Part shown: positions 27,801-36,339 of the stretch, piece by piece
How the letters are laid out: the number at the start of each line of letters is the position of its first letter
Numbering within the stretch: position 1 is the stretch's first letter
Assembly: GCA_024233865.1 (NCBI GenBank)
Contig: JACKPA010000001.1
Span: 248,001-312,000 of the forward strand
From: Leptospiraceae bacterium
GTDB taxonomy: Bacteria; Spirochaetota; Leptospiria; Leptospirales; Leptospiraceae
Reading direction: 5' to 3'
Length of the DNA stretch: 64,000 nucleotides
Program-made: the position numbers and the translations under genes
The notes under the pieces: generated by a model
Seen by the model: only the letters and a program-made list of their open reading frames with translations
Told to the model about the DNA's origin: nothing
The model's database searches: none

Positions 27801-28259
27801 ATGAAAAAATGCATCTTTTGTGAAATATTAAATTCTAAACTTCAGGCAAGTGTGGTTGTCAAGGAAGAACGATTTACTGCACTGATGGATATCCATCCCG
27901 TCAATCATGGTCACGTACTGATAATTCCTAACAGGCATATTACCTATTTACATGATTTGACCGAACACGAACAAACTATGGTTATGAATTTTGTCGTTCG
28001 TATTCAGAAGGCATTGCAACTTTCCGAGTTTTCTAATGGAGATTCCAATCTATTGATCAATGACGGTAGAGATGCAAACCAACACATCCCTCATCTGCAT
28101 ATTCATATCATTCCTCGTAAAAAAAACGACACTCTGAAAGTTATGATGAATTTTGGAGCTCGTATGATGAATTTTTTTGGAGGTGCTGAGTCATTGGAAA
28201 AGCTTAATTCTCAAGCAGAATCAATACGTAAGGTTTTACCTCAAAAACCTCTTGCTTAA
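27801..28259 (+). CDS. HIT-family nucleotide hydrolase/transferase
   Basis: The 152-residue protein starts with CIFCEIL (zinc-site style Cys pair of the HinT/Fhit group) and has HVLIIPNRHI and the histidine triad HIPHLHIHIIPRK. HIT proteins cleave adenosine 5'-phosphoramidates or dinucleotides; the exact substrate cannot be read from sequence. AGGG lies about 8 bp before the ATG at 27801. After its stop, about 140 bp stay open in another frame with a Lys/Glu-rich peptide that I do not call as a gene. Confidence 0.92.
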   Translation: MKKCIFCEILNSKLQASVVVKEERFTALMDIHPVNHGHVLIIPNRHITYLHDLTEHEQTMVMNFVVRIQKALQLSEFSNGDSNLLINDGRDANQHIPHLHIHIIPRKKNDTLKVMMNFGARMMNFFGGAESLEKLNSQAESIRKVLPQKPLA

Positions 28260-28435
28260 AAATGCTCAAAGATATGAGTTGATTCCGGAAATAGAAGATA
28301 TTGAAGAAAAAGTAAAATCAAAAAAGAGCTTTAGGGAAAAAGAAAATAAGATAGATTTTAATGAAAATGTTTCCGAGAAAGATATAATAAAGAAAAACAT
28401 TTAAAGAACCTGTTTGATAATGAGGTATAGAGATG

Positions 28436-28490
28436 GAAAATATTTATAATTTATTTGTTGACATCAATTTTTAAAAAAATATGAAATGTC
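28436..28490 (+). repeat. Copy B of the 56-bp promoter-like repeat
   Basis: It matches 25434-25489. Perfect TATAAT lies at 28445-28450 and TTGACA at 28458-28463, followed after 16 bp by TATGAA (28480-28485). The ATG at 28486 sits on the repeat edge, so if TATGAA is the -10, the ATG at 28495 would be the start of a nearly leaderless mRNA. Confidence 0.7.
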
Positions 28491-31400
28491 CAGTATGAAT
28501 AGTTTTGAATTTCAAGATAAAATTTATGAAAGCAACAATTCGGTTATCTTTCGAGTAAAGCAAAAAAGTGATAACAAACCTTTTATAGTTAAACAGCCAA
28601 ATAATTCTTCACCAGATACAACTTTACGTTTAAAAAGAGAATTTGACATACTCAAAGACCTGAAAACTCCGGAAATTATCGAAGTATATTCTTTAGAATA
28701 TTCGGAAAATACATTATCCCTCATTCTCGAAGACTTTGAAGCTACTTCCTTAGAAGAGTTTCTAAAATCAAAAAAGATAGACATATTAACATTTCTCAAA
28801 ATTGCCATTCAAGTAGTCAAAGGACTAGTCGCAATTCACAATAAAAACATCGTCCATAAAGACATCAATCCAAACAACATTGTAATCCATGCAGAAAGCC
28901 TTCAAACCAAAATTATAGACTTTGGGATAGCTACTACTCTATCTAAAACCGAGCAGAGTTTGGTATCGCCCGAAGTTATAGAAGGGACTCTGAGTTATAT
29001 ATCCCCGGAACAAACGGGTAGAATGAACCGAAATATAGACTACAGGACAGACTTTTACTCTTTAGGTGTAACTTTTTATCAAATGGTAACTGGTAGACTT
29101 CCGTTTGAATTGGATGACGCTCTGGATTTAATCCATTCTCACATTGCCATTCTTCCCGAACCTCCGGAGAAGTATTGGATTCCAAAAGCAATTTCTGAAA
29201 TTATCTTAAAACTCATGTCAAAGAATGCAGAGGATAGGTACATGAGTGCAGTTGGATTATTGTATGATTTGGAATGGTGTCTGGAGAATTTCCAAACCCT
29301 TGATACGGTTTCTTTTCAACCAGGTTTGAGAGATGTGTCTTTGCAATTTCAGATTCCGGAAAAGGTGTATGGGAGGGAGGAAGAATTAGAACAATTACTA
29401 AGAATATACCAACAAGTAACAGAGGGAAAAACAGAAATCTTACTTGTTAATGGGCTTTCTGGTATAGGAAAAACGGTTTTGGTGAATGAAATTCAGAAAC
29501 CTATAGTAAGTTCCAAAGGCTTTTACATTACGGGAAAGTTTGACCCTATGAAACGGAATATACCTTTCCGGGCAATTATCTATGCCTTCCAAGATTTGGT
29601 TAAACTTATCTTAACGGAAAAGAATGAATCCATAGAACTATGGAAAGAGAAACTCCAAGTTGCACTTGGAACTAACGGAAGGGTTGTGACGGAAGTAATC
29701 CCGGAATTGGAGCTTATACTAGGTGAACAACCGGAGTTGATTGAACTATCTCCCAATGAGTCACAAAACCGATTCAATTTGGTATTCCAAGATTTTGTAA
29801 GAGTTTTTGCCAGTGCGGAACACCCTCTTGTTATATTTTTAGACGATTTGCAGTGGGCAGATTCTCCGAGTATCCACCTTATTCAAACGTTATACACAGC
29901 TACGGATATAAGTCATTTAATGTTTATCCTTGCCTATCGAATAAACGAAGTAGATGCAACTCATCCCTTTGTTTTGATGGTGAATGACTTACGAAAACAG
30001 GAATTTACAATTCACGAAATAGCCTTAAAGCCTCTAAGTCTTGAACCAATCAATCAACTCGTATCTGATTCACTCAAGCAAAAACCGGATATTACCAAAC
30101 CTTTGGCAGAAGTTGTCATGTCTAAAACTGCTGGAAATCCGTTTTTTGTAAACGAGTTGCTAACAAACCTTTACCACAGAGATTTGATCTATTTAAAAGA
30201 AGAGCAATGGAATTGGGACTTAAGAAAAATACAAGAGGCAAATATTTCCAAGAATGTGATCGACCTTTTAGCAGAGAAGGCAAAGGAACTATCAAAGGAA
30301 GTTCTCGAAACAATTCAACTCATTTCTTGTATAGGTAGTTGGTTTTATATAGATATGCTTCATAGAATCAGTGAAAAAAGCGAGGAAGAAGTTAAGGATT
30401 CCATAACCAATCTTGTGAATGGTGGATTTTTGCATATAAGTAAAACCAAAGGTCGTTTTGTTCATGATAAAGTCAAGGAAATGGTTTACGGATTAGTATC
30501 TGATGATGATAGAAAAAAGTATCACTATAAAATTGGTAAAACGTATTGGGAAGTTGCAGAGCAGAAAAATGAGATTGATGAAAATGTGTTTGTGATTGTT
30601 AATCAATTGAACAATGCGATAGATTTGCTTACCAAAGAAGAAAAGGCGAAGCTATTAGACTTGAATTTAATGGCAGTTGATAAAGCTTTTGCATCTGCTG
30701 CTTATGAGCCTGCATTAAATTTGCTCAAAATCACAACGGAATTGTTGCCGGATCATTCTTGGGAAACAGAGTATGAAAAAACATTAGACGTATATACCAA
30801 GATGGCAAGGTTGGAATATTTGAATGGGAACTATGATGAGGCAGAAAAATTTTTTGAGATAGTATTGAGTAATTCTAAAACTGAATTAGAAAGAGTAAAT
30901 GTTTATGAGATAAAGATGCCTTTGTTTGTAGCAAAATTTCAATTTAGAGAAGCACTGGATATTGGATTAAAAGGTTTGGAAATACTAGGAATTACATTTC
31001 CGGAAGTACATGATCCGACTTTTGAGTTTACAAAAATATTCCAGCAATTAGGAGAAAGAAAACCAGAAGACTTATTTAACTTACCTTTGTCAAAAGAGCC
31101 TTATAAGTCTGCATCTATGCGATTATTAAGTTCTTGCATCGTCTCTTCATATGTTTCTTTACCATCTTTACTGCCTATAGTAATAGGCAAGATGATTAAT
31201 ATATCTTTAGAACATAATAATTTTCCAGTCTCACCTTTGGGATATGTATTTTTTGGAAATATTACAGCATCTGTATTAGGAAATTATGATTTAGGCTATA
31301 GTTTTGGTAAGCTAGCAATTGATTTATTGCTTAAGTATAATCTAGAATTTTTAACAAGCTCAGTATATATGTTGTTTTTTGCTATGGTAAGCCATTGGAA

Positions 31401-33639
31401 AAAACATGCTAAAGAAAGTTTAGATAACTTGTTAAAAGGGCATAATGCTGGAATTAAATTTGGAGATATTGCCTGGGGTTCTTATTGTATAAACCATCAT
31501 GGTTGGATCAGTTTGTATTCTAGAGAAAGCTTATATAATTTAAATAATATCTATAATGAACATAATAAAATTCTTGATAAACTTAAACAACATGATACTA
31601 CTTTACTTTATAAAGTAACTTGGCAGCTGATTATAAATTTATTAGGTGACTCTGAAGACATTTTATTATTAAAGGGAGAAAAGTTTAGCGAGACTGATTC
31701 TCTAGAAGGTATTCAACAAGCAAAGAATTTCACATGTCTATACTTATATTTTACAAATAAATTAGTTTTATCTTGTTTTTTTGGAAATTTACTTGATGCT
31801 TATAAATATGCAAATGAGGCGATTCCTTTTGAAGGAGCTATGTTTGGATTAATGATTGTTCCTGAACATAATTTCTTTTATTCTCTTTCATGTATTGGAT
31901 TGTATGAATTAGAAAAAAATCATGTATATCTCAACCAAGTCAAGAAAAACCAAGAACGAATGAAGGTATGGGCGGAGAACTGTGAAGCAAACTACGGTCA
32001 TAAATACCTGATTGTAGAAGCCGAACTTGCTCGAATTGAAGGAAACATAGTAGATGCGATAAGCAAGTATGATGAAGCCATAAAACTCGCCATTCGGTAT
32101 GAATACACCTTGGAAGAAGCCATTGCCAATGAATTAGCAGGCAAGTTTTGGCTAAGCCAAAAGAATGAAAAATTTGCAAAAGTTTGTATGATAGATGCGA
32201 GGTATGCCTACGAAAGATGGGGTTGCAAACCAAAAGTCAAACAACTCGAAGAAACCTACCATGATCTGATAGGTTTTAACCAAAACAGAAGAGCTACCGA
32301 TAGAAGAAAAATTTCAACTACATTAACTGGTGGAATTTCGGACTTCAGTTCATCGTCTACTTTAATTGATATCCAATCCGTCTTAAAAGCTTCTCACACT
32401 TTATCTGCTGAGATTGAACTAGGCAAACTCTTAGAAAACATGATGAAGATTCTATTCCAAAATTCCGGAGCGGAAACTGGAAAACTAATCCTTGTGGAAA
32501 AAGTAAAAAACAACCACGAAGTAAAAATGATCATCGAAGCAGAAGGTGATGCCAATAAAAAAAGTATAAGCGTAATGTTGCACAAAACATTGGAGCAAGT
32601 GAGCCTTCCTCACACAATTTTAAACTACGTAGAGAGGGCAAAAAAAGAAGTCGTACTGGATAATGCAAGCCAAAGAGGAATGTATACAAACGATCCGTAC
32701 ATAAAAGAAAACAGAACAAAATCCGTAATGTGCTATCCTGTTGTCAACCAAGGGAAACTACAGGCAATTGTGTATTTGGAAAATAACCTCGCAACGGGAG
32801 CATTCACAGAAGAAAGAGTCGAAACACTAAAAATCTTGGCAACGCAAGCAGCCATCTCTATTGAGAACGCAAGACTTTATGAAAACATCGAAACCATCAC
32901 ACGAGACAAAACCAGAATTGAGACCGAAATGAGTATCGCCCGTGAGATCCAAACGTCTTTGCTACCTCAAGAACCTATACTCTCTGGGTATGAACTGACA
33001 GTTTACATGAAAATGGCGGACGAAGTAGGAGGAGACTACTATGACGTGATTCGGGAAAACGGAAGAGAATGGTTTTTAATAGGGGATGCGAGTGGACATG
33101 GAGTACACGCAGGTCTGGTGATGATTATGGTTCAGACATCCATTCACACAGTAATAGAATCCAATCCGAATATGAACCCGGCTGATTTATTGAAAAAGGT
33201 GAACTTGGTCATTACAAAAAATATCTCCCTATTGAAGATGAACAAATACATGACTTTAACCCTTTTTCTGAAAGACACAGACGGAAAGCTATACTATTCC
33301 GGGATGCACCAAGATTTGGTGGTGTATAAGAGCCAAACCAAAAAAGTAGAGACTGTCGAAACAAATGGAAACTGGCTTGGAATGGCGAATATCATGAATG
33401 AATTTCCAATAGAAGAATTGAGTTTGGAAAAAGGAGACGTGTTGTTTTTGTATACGGACGGAGTCACTGAAGCAACGGATAAGGATGAAAATCAATTTGA
33501 CCTAGGTGGATTAGTGAAATTTATGGAGGTGAATGGAGAGTATTCGGTAAAGACAATCAAAGAGAAATTTCTGGATACAATTCGAGATTATACATCGGAT
33601 GATGATATAACGTTTATGATACTAAAAAAGAGTGAGTAG
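28486..33639 (+). CDS. Giant Ser/Thr kinase / AAA ATPase / GAF / SpoIIE phosphatase fusion
   Basis: The 1717-residue cytoplasmic protein starts with a Hanks-type kinase (catalytic loop HKDINPNN about 122, DFG about 144, then GTLSYISPEQTGRM). An AAA_16/STAND-like ATPase follows (Walker A GLSGIGKT about 323, Walker B LVIFLDDLQWAD), then a TPR-like helical region (about 690-1260), a GAF domain (about 1310-1465), a coiled coil and a PP2C/SpoIIE phosphatase (GGDYYDVI, IGDASGHGVHAGL, LYTDGVTEATD, SDDITFMIL). Such fusions occur in Leptospira and cyanobacteria; targets are unknown but often include STAS proteins. ATG at 28495 is an alternative start. The stretch 31080-31930 looks AT-richer than its flanks. 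Confidence 0.95.
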   Translation: MSSMNSFEFQDKIYESNNSVIFRVKQKSDNKPFIVKQPNNSSPDTTLRLKREFDILKDLKTPEIIEVYSLEYSENTLSLILEDFEATSLEEFLKSKKIDILTFLKIAIQVVKGLVAIHNKNIVHKDINPNNIVIHAESLQTKIIDFGIATTLSKTEQSLVSPEVIEGTLSYISPEQTGRMNRNIDYRTDFYSLGVTFYQMVTGRLPFELDDALDLIHSHIAILPEPPEKYWIPKAISEIILKLMSKNAEDRYMSAVGLLYDLEWCLENFQTLDTVSFQPGLRDVSLQFQIPEKVYGREEELEQLLRIYQQVTEGKTEILLVNGLSGIGKTVLVNEIQKPIVSSKGFYITGKFDPMKRNIPFRAIIYAFQDLVKLILTEKNESIELWKEKLQVALGTNGRVVTEVIPELELILGEQPELIELSPNESQNRFNLVFQDFVRVFASAEHPLVIFLDDLQWADSPSIHLIQTLYTATDISHLMFILAYRINEVDATHPFVLMVNDLRKQEFTIHEIALKPLSLEPINQLVSDSLKQKPDITKPLAEVVMSKTAGNPFFVNELLTNLYHRDLIYLKEEQWNWDLRKIQEANISKNVIDLLAEKAKELSKEVLETIQLISCIGSWFYIDMLHRISEKSEEEVKDSITNLVNGGFLHISKTKGRFVHDKVKEMVYGLVSDDDRKKYHYKIGKTYWEVAEQKNEIDENVFVIVNQLNNAIDLLTKEEKAKLLDLNLMAVDKAFASAAYEPALNLLKITTELLPDHSWETEYEKTLDVYTKMARLEYLNGNYDEAEKFFEIVLSNSKTELERVNVYEIKMPLFVAKFQFREALDIGLKGLEILGITFPEVHDPTFEFTKIFQQLGERKPEDLFNLPLSKEPYKSASMRLLSSCIVSSYVSLPSLLPIVIGKMINISLEHNNFPVSPLGYVFFGNITASVLGNYDLGYSFGKLAIDLLLKYNLEFLTSSVYMLFFAMVSHWKKHAKESLDNLLKGHNAGIKFGDIAWGSYCINHHGWISLYSRESLYNLNNIYNEHNKILDKLKQHDTTLLYKVTWQLIINLLGDSEDILLLKGEKFSETDSLEGIQQAKNFTCLYLYFTNKLVLSCFFGNLLDAYKYANEAIPFEGAMFGLMIVPEHNFFYSLSCIGLYELEKNHVYLNQVKKNQERMKVWAENCEANYGHKYLIVEAELARIEGNIVDAISKYDEAIKLAIRYEYTLEEAIANELAGKFWLSQKNEKFAKVCMIDARYAYERWGCKPKVKQLEETYHDLIGFNQNRRATDRRKISTTLTGGISDFSSSSTLIDIQSVLKASHTLSAEIELGKLLENMMKILFQNSGAETGKLILVEKVKNNHEVKMIIEAEGDANKKSISVMLHKTLEQVSLPHTILNYVERAKKEVVLDNASQRGMYTNDPYIKENRTKSVMCYPVVNQGKLQAIVYLENNLATGAFTEERVETLKILATQAAISIENARLYENIETITRDKTRIETEMSIAREIQTSLLPQEPILSGYELTVYMKMADEVGGDYYDVIRENGREWFLIGDASGHGVHAGLVMIMVQTSIHTVIESNPNMNPADLLKKVNLVITKNISLLKMNKYMTLTLFLKDTDGKLYYSGMHQDLVVYKSQTKKVETVETNGNWLGMANIMNEFPIEELSLEKGDVLFLYTDGVTEATDKDENQFDLGGLVKFMEVNGEYSVKTIKEKFLDTIRDYTSDDDITFMILKKSE

Positions 33640-33673
33640 AGAAAATTTTTTAAAAACCATCTCTTCTAATTTT

Positions 33674-33704
33674 TTGTTTTACAAACAATACATTTGTTTA
33701 TAAT
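33674..33704 (+). promoter_or_regulatory. Promoter with nested inverted repeats before the Rpn-like gene
   Basis: A perfect TATAAT lies at 33699-33704 with TTTTAC 16 bp upstream (33677-33682). TTGTTT (33674-33679), AAACAA (33683-33688) and TTGTTT (33694-33699) alternate, giving two overlapping palindromes across the promoter. Expected transcription would start near 33711, almost on the ATG at 33713. Confidence 0.45.
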
Positions 33705-33712
33705 AGACCATC

Positions 33713-34621
33713 ATGGAAACTTTGGAATCTGATAACTCAAAATACATCAATCCTTTTACCGACTTTGGATTTAAACGACTTTTCAGAGAAGAAGGAAACA
33801 AAGATCTATTGATAGACTTCCTTAATGAACTCGTTTTACCGATTCATAGAATTGTTGACCTGGCATTCAAAAATGTGGAAAGACTGGCAGAAATAAAGGA
33901 ACACCGAAAAGCGGTGCATGATATCTTTTGCACAAACCAGAAAGGTGAAAAATTTATCATAGAAATGCAGAAAGCCTATCAGAAGTTTTTCAAAGATAGG
34001 ATGATATTTTACTCCACTTTTCCTATACGGGAGCAAGCCCTAAAAGGGAAAAAGTGGGATTACCAGCTAAAAGCGGTGTATTGCATAGGAATTTTGGATT
34101 TTGAGTTTGAATCAAATGATTATTTGCTGGAGGAAGAGGAAGAAATACCGGAATCTGTCAAAGAGAAGATGAACACCGAATTTCACCATGATGTACAACT
34201 AAAAGACCAATATAACCGGGTATTCTATCCCAAACTAAGATACAAATTGTTAGAGATGCCCAAGTTTACCAAAACAGAAAAAGAACTGAAGACGCATTTT
34301 GACAAATGGATATACTTTTTAAAGAATCTACCGAATTTTTCTGAAATACCGAGCATATTAAAAGAACCGATATTTGAGAAAGCCTTTCAAGTAGCAGAAA
34401 CGGCAAACTTCAATGAATCCGAACTGGAAGCTTACATGACGAGCCTGATGGAATATTGGGATATGAATAATGTGGTAGAAAGTTCGTTTGAGAAGGGAAA
34501 AATAGAGGGAAAAATAGAAGAGAAGATAGAAATAGCCAAAGAATTGAAAAAGAATAATATTGGTACGGATATTATTTCCAAATCAACAGGTTTAACCATT
34601 GAGGAAATAGAAAAACTCTAG
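33713..34621 (+). CDS. Rpn/PD-(D/E)XK nuclease-family transposase-like protein
   Basis: The 302-residue protein has the PDDEXK_2/Rpn pattern: INPFTDFGFKRLFREEGNKD, LLIDFLNELV, then VHDIFCTNQKGEKFIIEMQK with the nuclease Asp and E-X-Q/K site, and FKDRMIFYSTFPIREQ. The C-terminus has the usual KGKIEGKIEEKIEIAKELK helix and a TGLTIEEIEKL tail. Rpn proteins of E. coli are RecA-independent recombination nucleases, and the family was earlier annotated as transposase. No terminal inverted repeats or target duplications are visible. The gene is complete and stands alone between the kinase fusion and a Uma2 gene. Confidence 0.9.
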   Translation: METLESDNSKYINPFTDFGFKRLFREEGNKDLLIDFLNELVLPIHRIVDLAFKNVERLAEIKEHRKAVHDIFCTNQKGEKFIIEMQKAYQKFFKDRMIFYSTFPIREQALKGKKWDYQLKAVYCIGILDFEFESNDYLLEEEEEIPESVKEKMNTEFHHDVQLKDQYNRVFYPKLRYKLLEMPKFTKTEKELKTHFDKWIYFLKNLPNFSEIPSILKEPIFEKAFQVAETANFNESELEAYMTSLMEYWDMNNVVESSFEKGKIEGKIEEKIEIAKELKKNNIGTDIISKSTGLTIEEIEKL

Positions 34622-34631
34622 CTTTTATCTC

Positions 34632-34650
34632 TTGTCCGCGGTCGGGACAA
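34632..34650. terminator. Short palindrome between convergent genes
   Basis: TTGTCC (34632-34637) pairs with GGACAA (34645-34650) around a seven-base GC-rich loop. It lies between the Rpn-like stop and the opposed Uma2 stop, where a two-way terminator would be expected, but lacks a T-run. Confidence 0.3.
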
Positions 34651-34682
34651 TTAATTGGATTTACAAGGTCAAGAAAGAAGTT

Positions 34683-35246
34683 TTAAACTTTTTCGTAAAT
34701 TTCATGAAGTGGAATAGTCGCATCTGCTGTTTCTAAATATAAGTTTTCCTCTTCTGTTAAGGAATATAGCCAATGCCTATCTTCTTGCTTTACAAAAGTT
34801 TCTATCAATCTTCTTTTTTGAGATACAAGGATATATTCTTTTAAGCTAGGTATTTTCTGGTAATAGGTAAACTTATCTCCTCTATCGTAAGCTTCTGTGC
34901 TATCAGATAACACTTCAATAATACAAATTGGGTTTACTAGAATATCTTCTTTAGAATCAGCGTATTCTTCCTTTCCACAAACAACCACAATATCAGGGTA
35001 CGTGTAGTGGCTCGCATCCTTTGCCATGACCTTCATGTCTGACATATACACAGAACAAGGCTTTTCTCGAAAAAGATTGTGTAAAAAAGCAAATAAATTC
35101 CCTGCAATTAGGTTGTGATTCCTACTTGCTCCCGACATAGATATAATCCATCCATCGATATATTCACTCTTAAAATCTGCTTTGCGTTCTCTTTCAAGAT
35201 ATTCTTCCGGTGAAATCCAATTATCTTTTTTTTGAGCCATTCCCAT
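34683..35246 (-). CDS. Uma2-family PD-(D/E)XK protein (DUF820)
   Basis: The 187-residue protein has the family features: WISPEEYLERERKADFKSEY, SRNHNLIAGNLFAFL, YTYPDIVVVCG with the Asp, NPICIIEVLSDSTEAYDRGDK with the Glu, and a C-terminal SLKEYILVSQKRR. It is a fuller match to Uma2 than the copy at 5685-6245, keeping the AYDRGDKF helix. The function of the family is unknown. Two in-frame ATGs (codons 1 and 3) are possible starts. The 256 bp upstream to the next gene hold no gene or RNA that I can recognise. Confidence 0.9.
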   Translation of the reverse strand: MGMAQKKDNWISPEEYLERERKADFKSEYIDGWIISMSGASRNHNLIAGNLFAFLHNLFREKPCSVYMSDMKVMAKDASHYTYPDIVVVCGKEEYADSKEDILVNPICIIEVLSDSTEAYDRGDKFTYYQKIPSLKEYILVSQKRRLIETFVKQEDRHWLYSLTEEENLYLETADATIPLHEIYEKV

Positions 35247-35502
35247 AATTTAAATTTTACAACAATCAAACTCTTTGTAAATCAAATTTCTCTTGCTACA
35301 AAAGAATCGAAAAATATAAGAAAGTTTTTTAAATTTATTTAATAAATTCCCCTATTCACTACTTTGGGAATAATATACCATGATTAGAGTGATTTATGGG
35401 ATTAAGATGATTAGATTCACTTGATTTTAAAGATTTATCTTAAAAACCATATCCGAAAACCACTCTGTTTTGAGTATATATCTCATTTTCTGGTATAAAA
35501 CT

Positions 35503-36333
35503 ATGAGTGAAGAAAAACTAAATTTTGAAGTCAACCAAAGAACGGAATTGCAAAGACTCTGTCATCTCCTTAACTCGAATGAAGAAGAATTGGATTATCT
35601 AGCAAGGCTATCCGCTAATGAATTGTTTTTTTTGCGTAACAAATTCAGTGATGCCATGCAGAACGAGCACGCAGAAACATGGGAAAAGTTGGCAAAAGTT
35701 ACAAAATACATGCCTAATTTTATCAGTGCCATGGTGGCACAAGATATTTTGGGACCTAGCATAACTGCCAATCTAACTTACCATATGCCAGTAAAAGAAG
35801 CCATTAGTATTTCTTCTCATTTTTCTGTCAAATTTATGGCGGATGTTACCGAGCATCTTGTTCCATCCAAATTAGAAGCTTTGCTAAAAGAGTTTCCTAT
35901 TGATAGGATCAAAAAAATCATTGAAGAGCTGGAAAAACGAAAAGGATACTACACAATGGGAAATTTTGTGGATTATATACCCTCTGATAGGGTTATGGCA
36001 ATTGCCAATCAAATCCATTCCGAAGAAACTATGGTTAGAACGGCTACTTTTTCTAACAAAAAAGATAGGTTAGTACCGGTAATTGCCAATTTTAGTGACG
36101 AAAGGCTAAAGAAATTGATTCTTACAGCCAGCAACCTGAATTTGTGTGAAGACGTTTTGGTTCTGGTTCGGTTTATACCGGAAACAGAGCTACATAGGTA
36201 TCTTGGAATTATTGTTATGATTGGTGGAGAAGTTTTTGCAAATTATTTGGCTACCGTAAAAAAAATGGGAGGCGAAGAGTTGGAAAAAGTTAGGTCAGCA
36301 ACCGATAAATTAGGGATTCAAATCAATTGGTAA
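35503..36333 (+). CDS. Hypothetical helical protein, first gene of the giant-protein operon
   Basis: I do not firmly recognise this 276-residue soluble protein. It is nearly all helical, with repeating units of about 30 residues (ANELFFLRNKF, VAQDILGPSITANLTYHMPV, VTEHLVPSKLEALLKEFPID, VDYIPSDRVMAIANQI) that recall the N-terminal helical superhelix of MgtE, but no MgtE membrane domain follows. Start taken at ATG 35503; a TTG at 35470 would add 11 hydrophobic residues. The giant TolB/TPR gene begins 6 bp after its stop, so the two are almost certainly co-expressed. Confidence 0.75.
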   Translation: MSEEKLNFEVNQRTELQRLCHLLNSNEEELDYLARLSANELFFLRNKFSDAMQNEHAETWEKLAKVTKYMPNFISAMVAQDILGPSITANLTYHMPVKEAISISSHFSVKFMADVTEHLVPSKLEALLKEFPIDRIKKIIEELEKRKGYYTMGNFVDYIPSDRVMAIANQIHSEETMVRTATFSNKKDRLVPVIANFSDERLKKLILTASNLNLCEDVLVLVRFIPETELHRYLGIIVMIGGEVFANYLATVKKMGGEELEKVRSATDKLGIQINW

Positions 36334-36339
36334 AGTCTA

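Noticed and set aside
28250..28404. Open frame with a Lys/Glu-rich peptide after the HIT gene
   Set aside because: It has no ATG or ribosome site outside the HIT gene, and AT-rich DNA often gives such charged peptides.
33713..34621. Rpn-like gene as an insertion sequence
   Set aside because: No terminal inverted repeats or target duplications were visible around it, so I list it as a nuclease-family gene rather than a mobile element.
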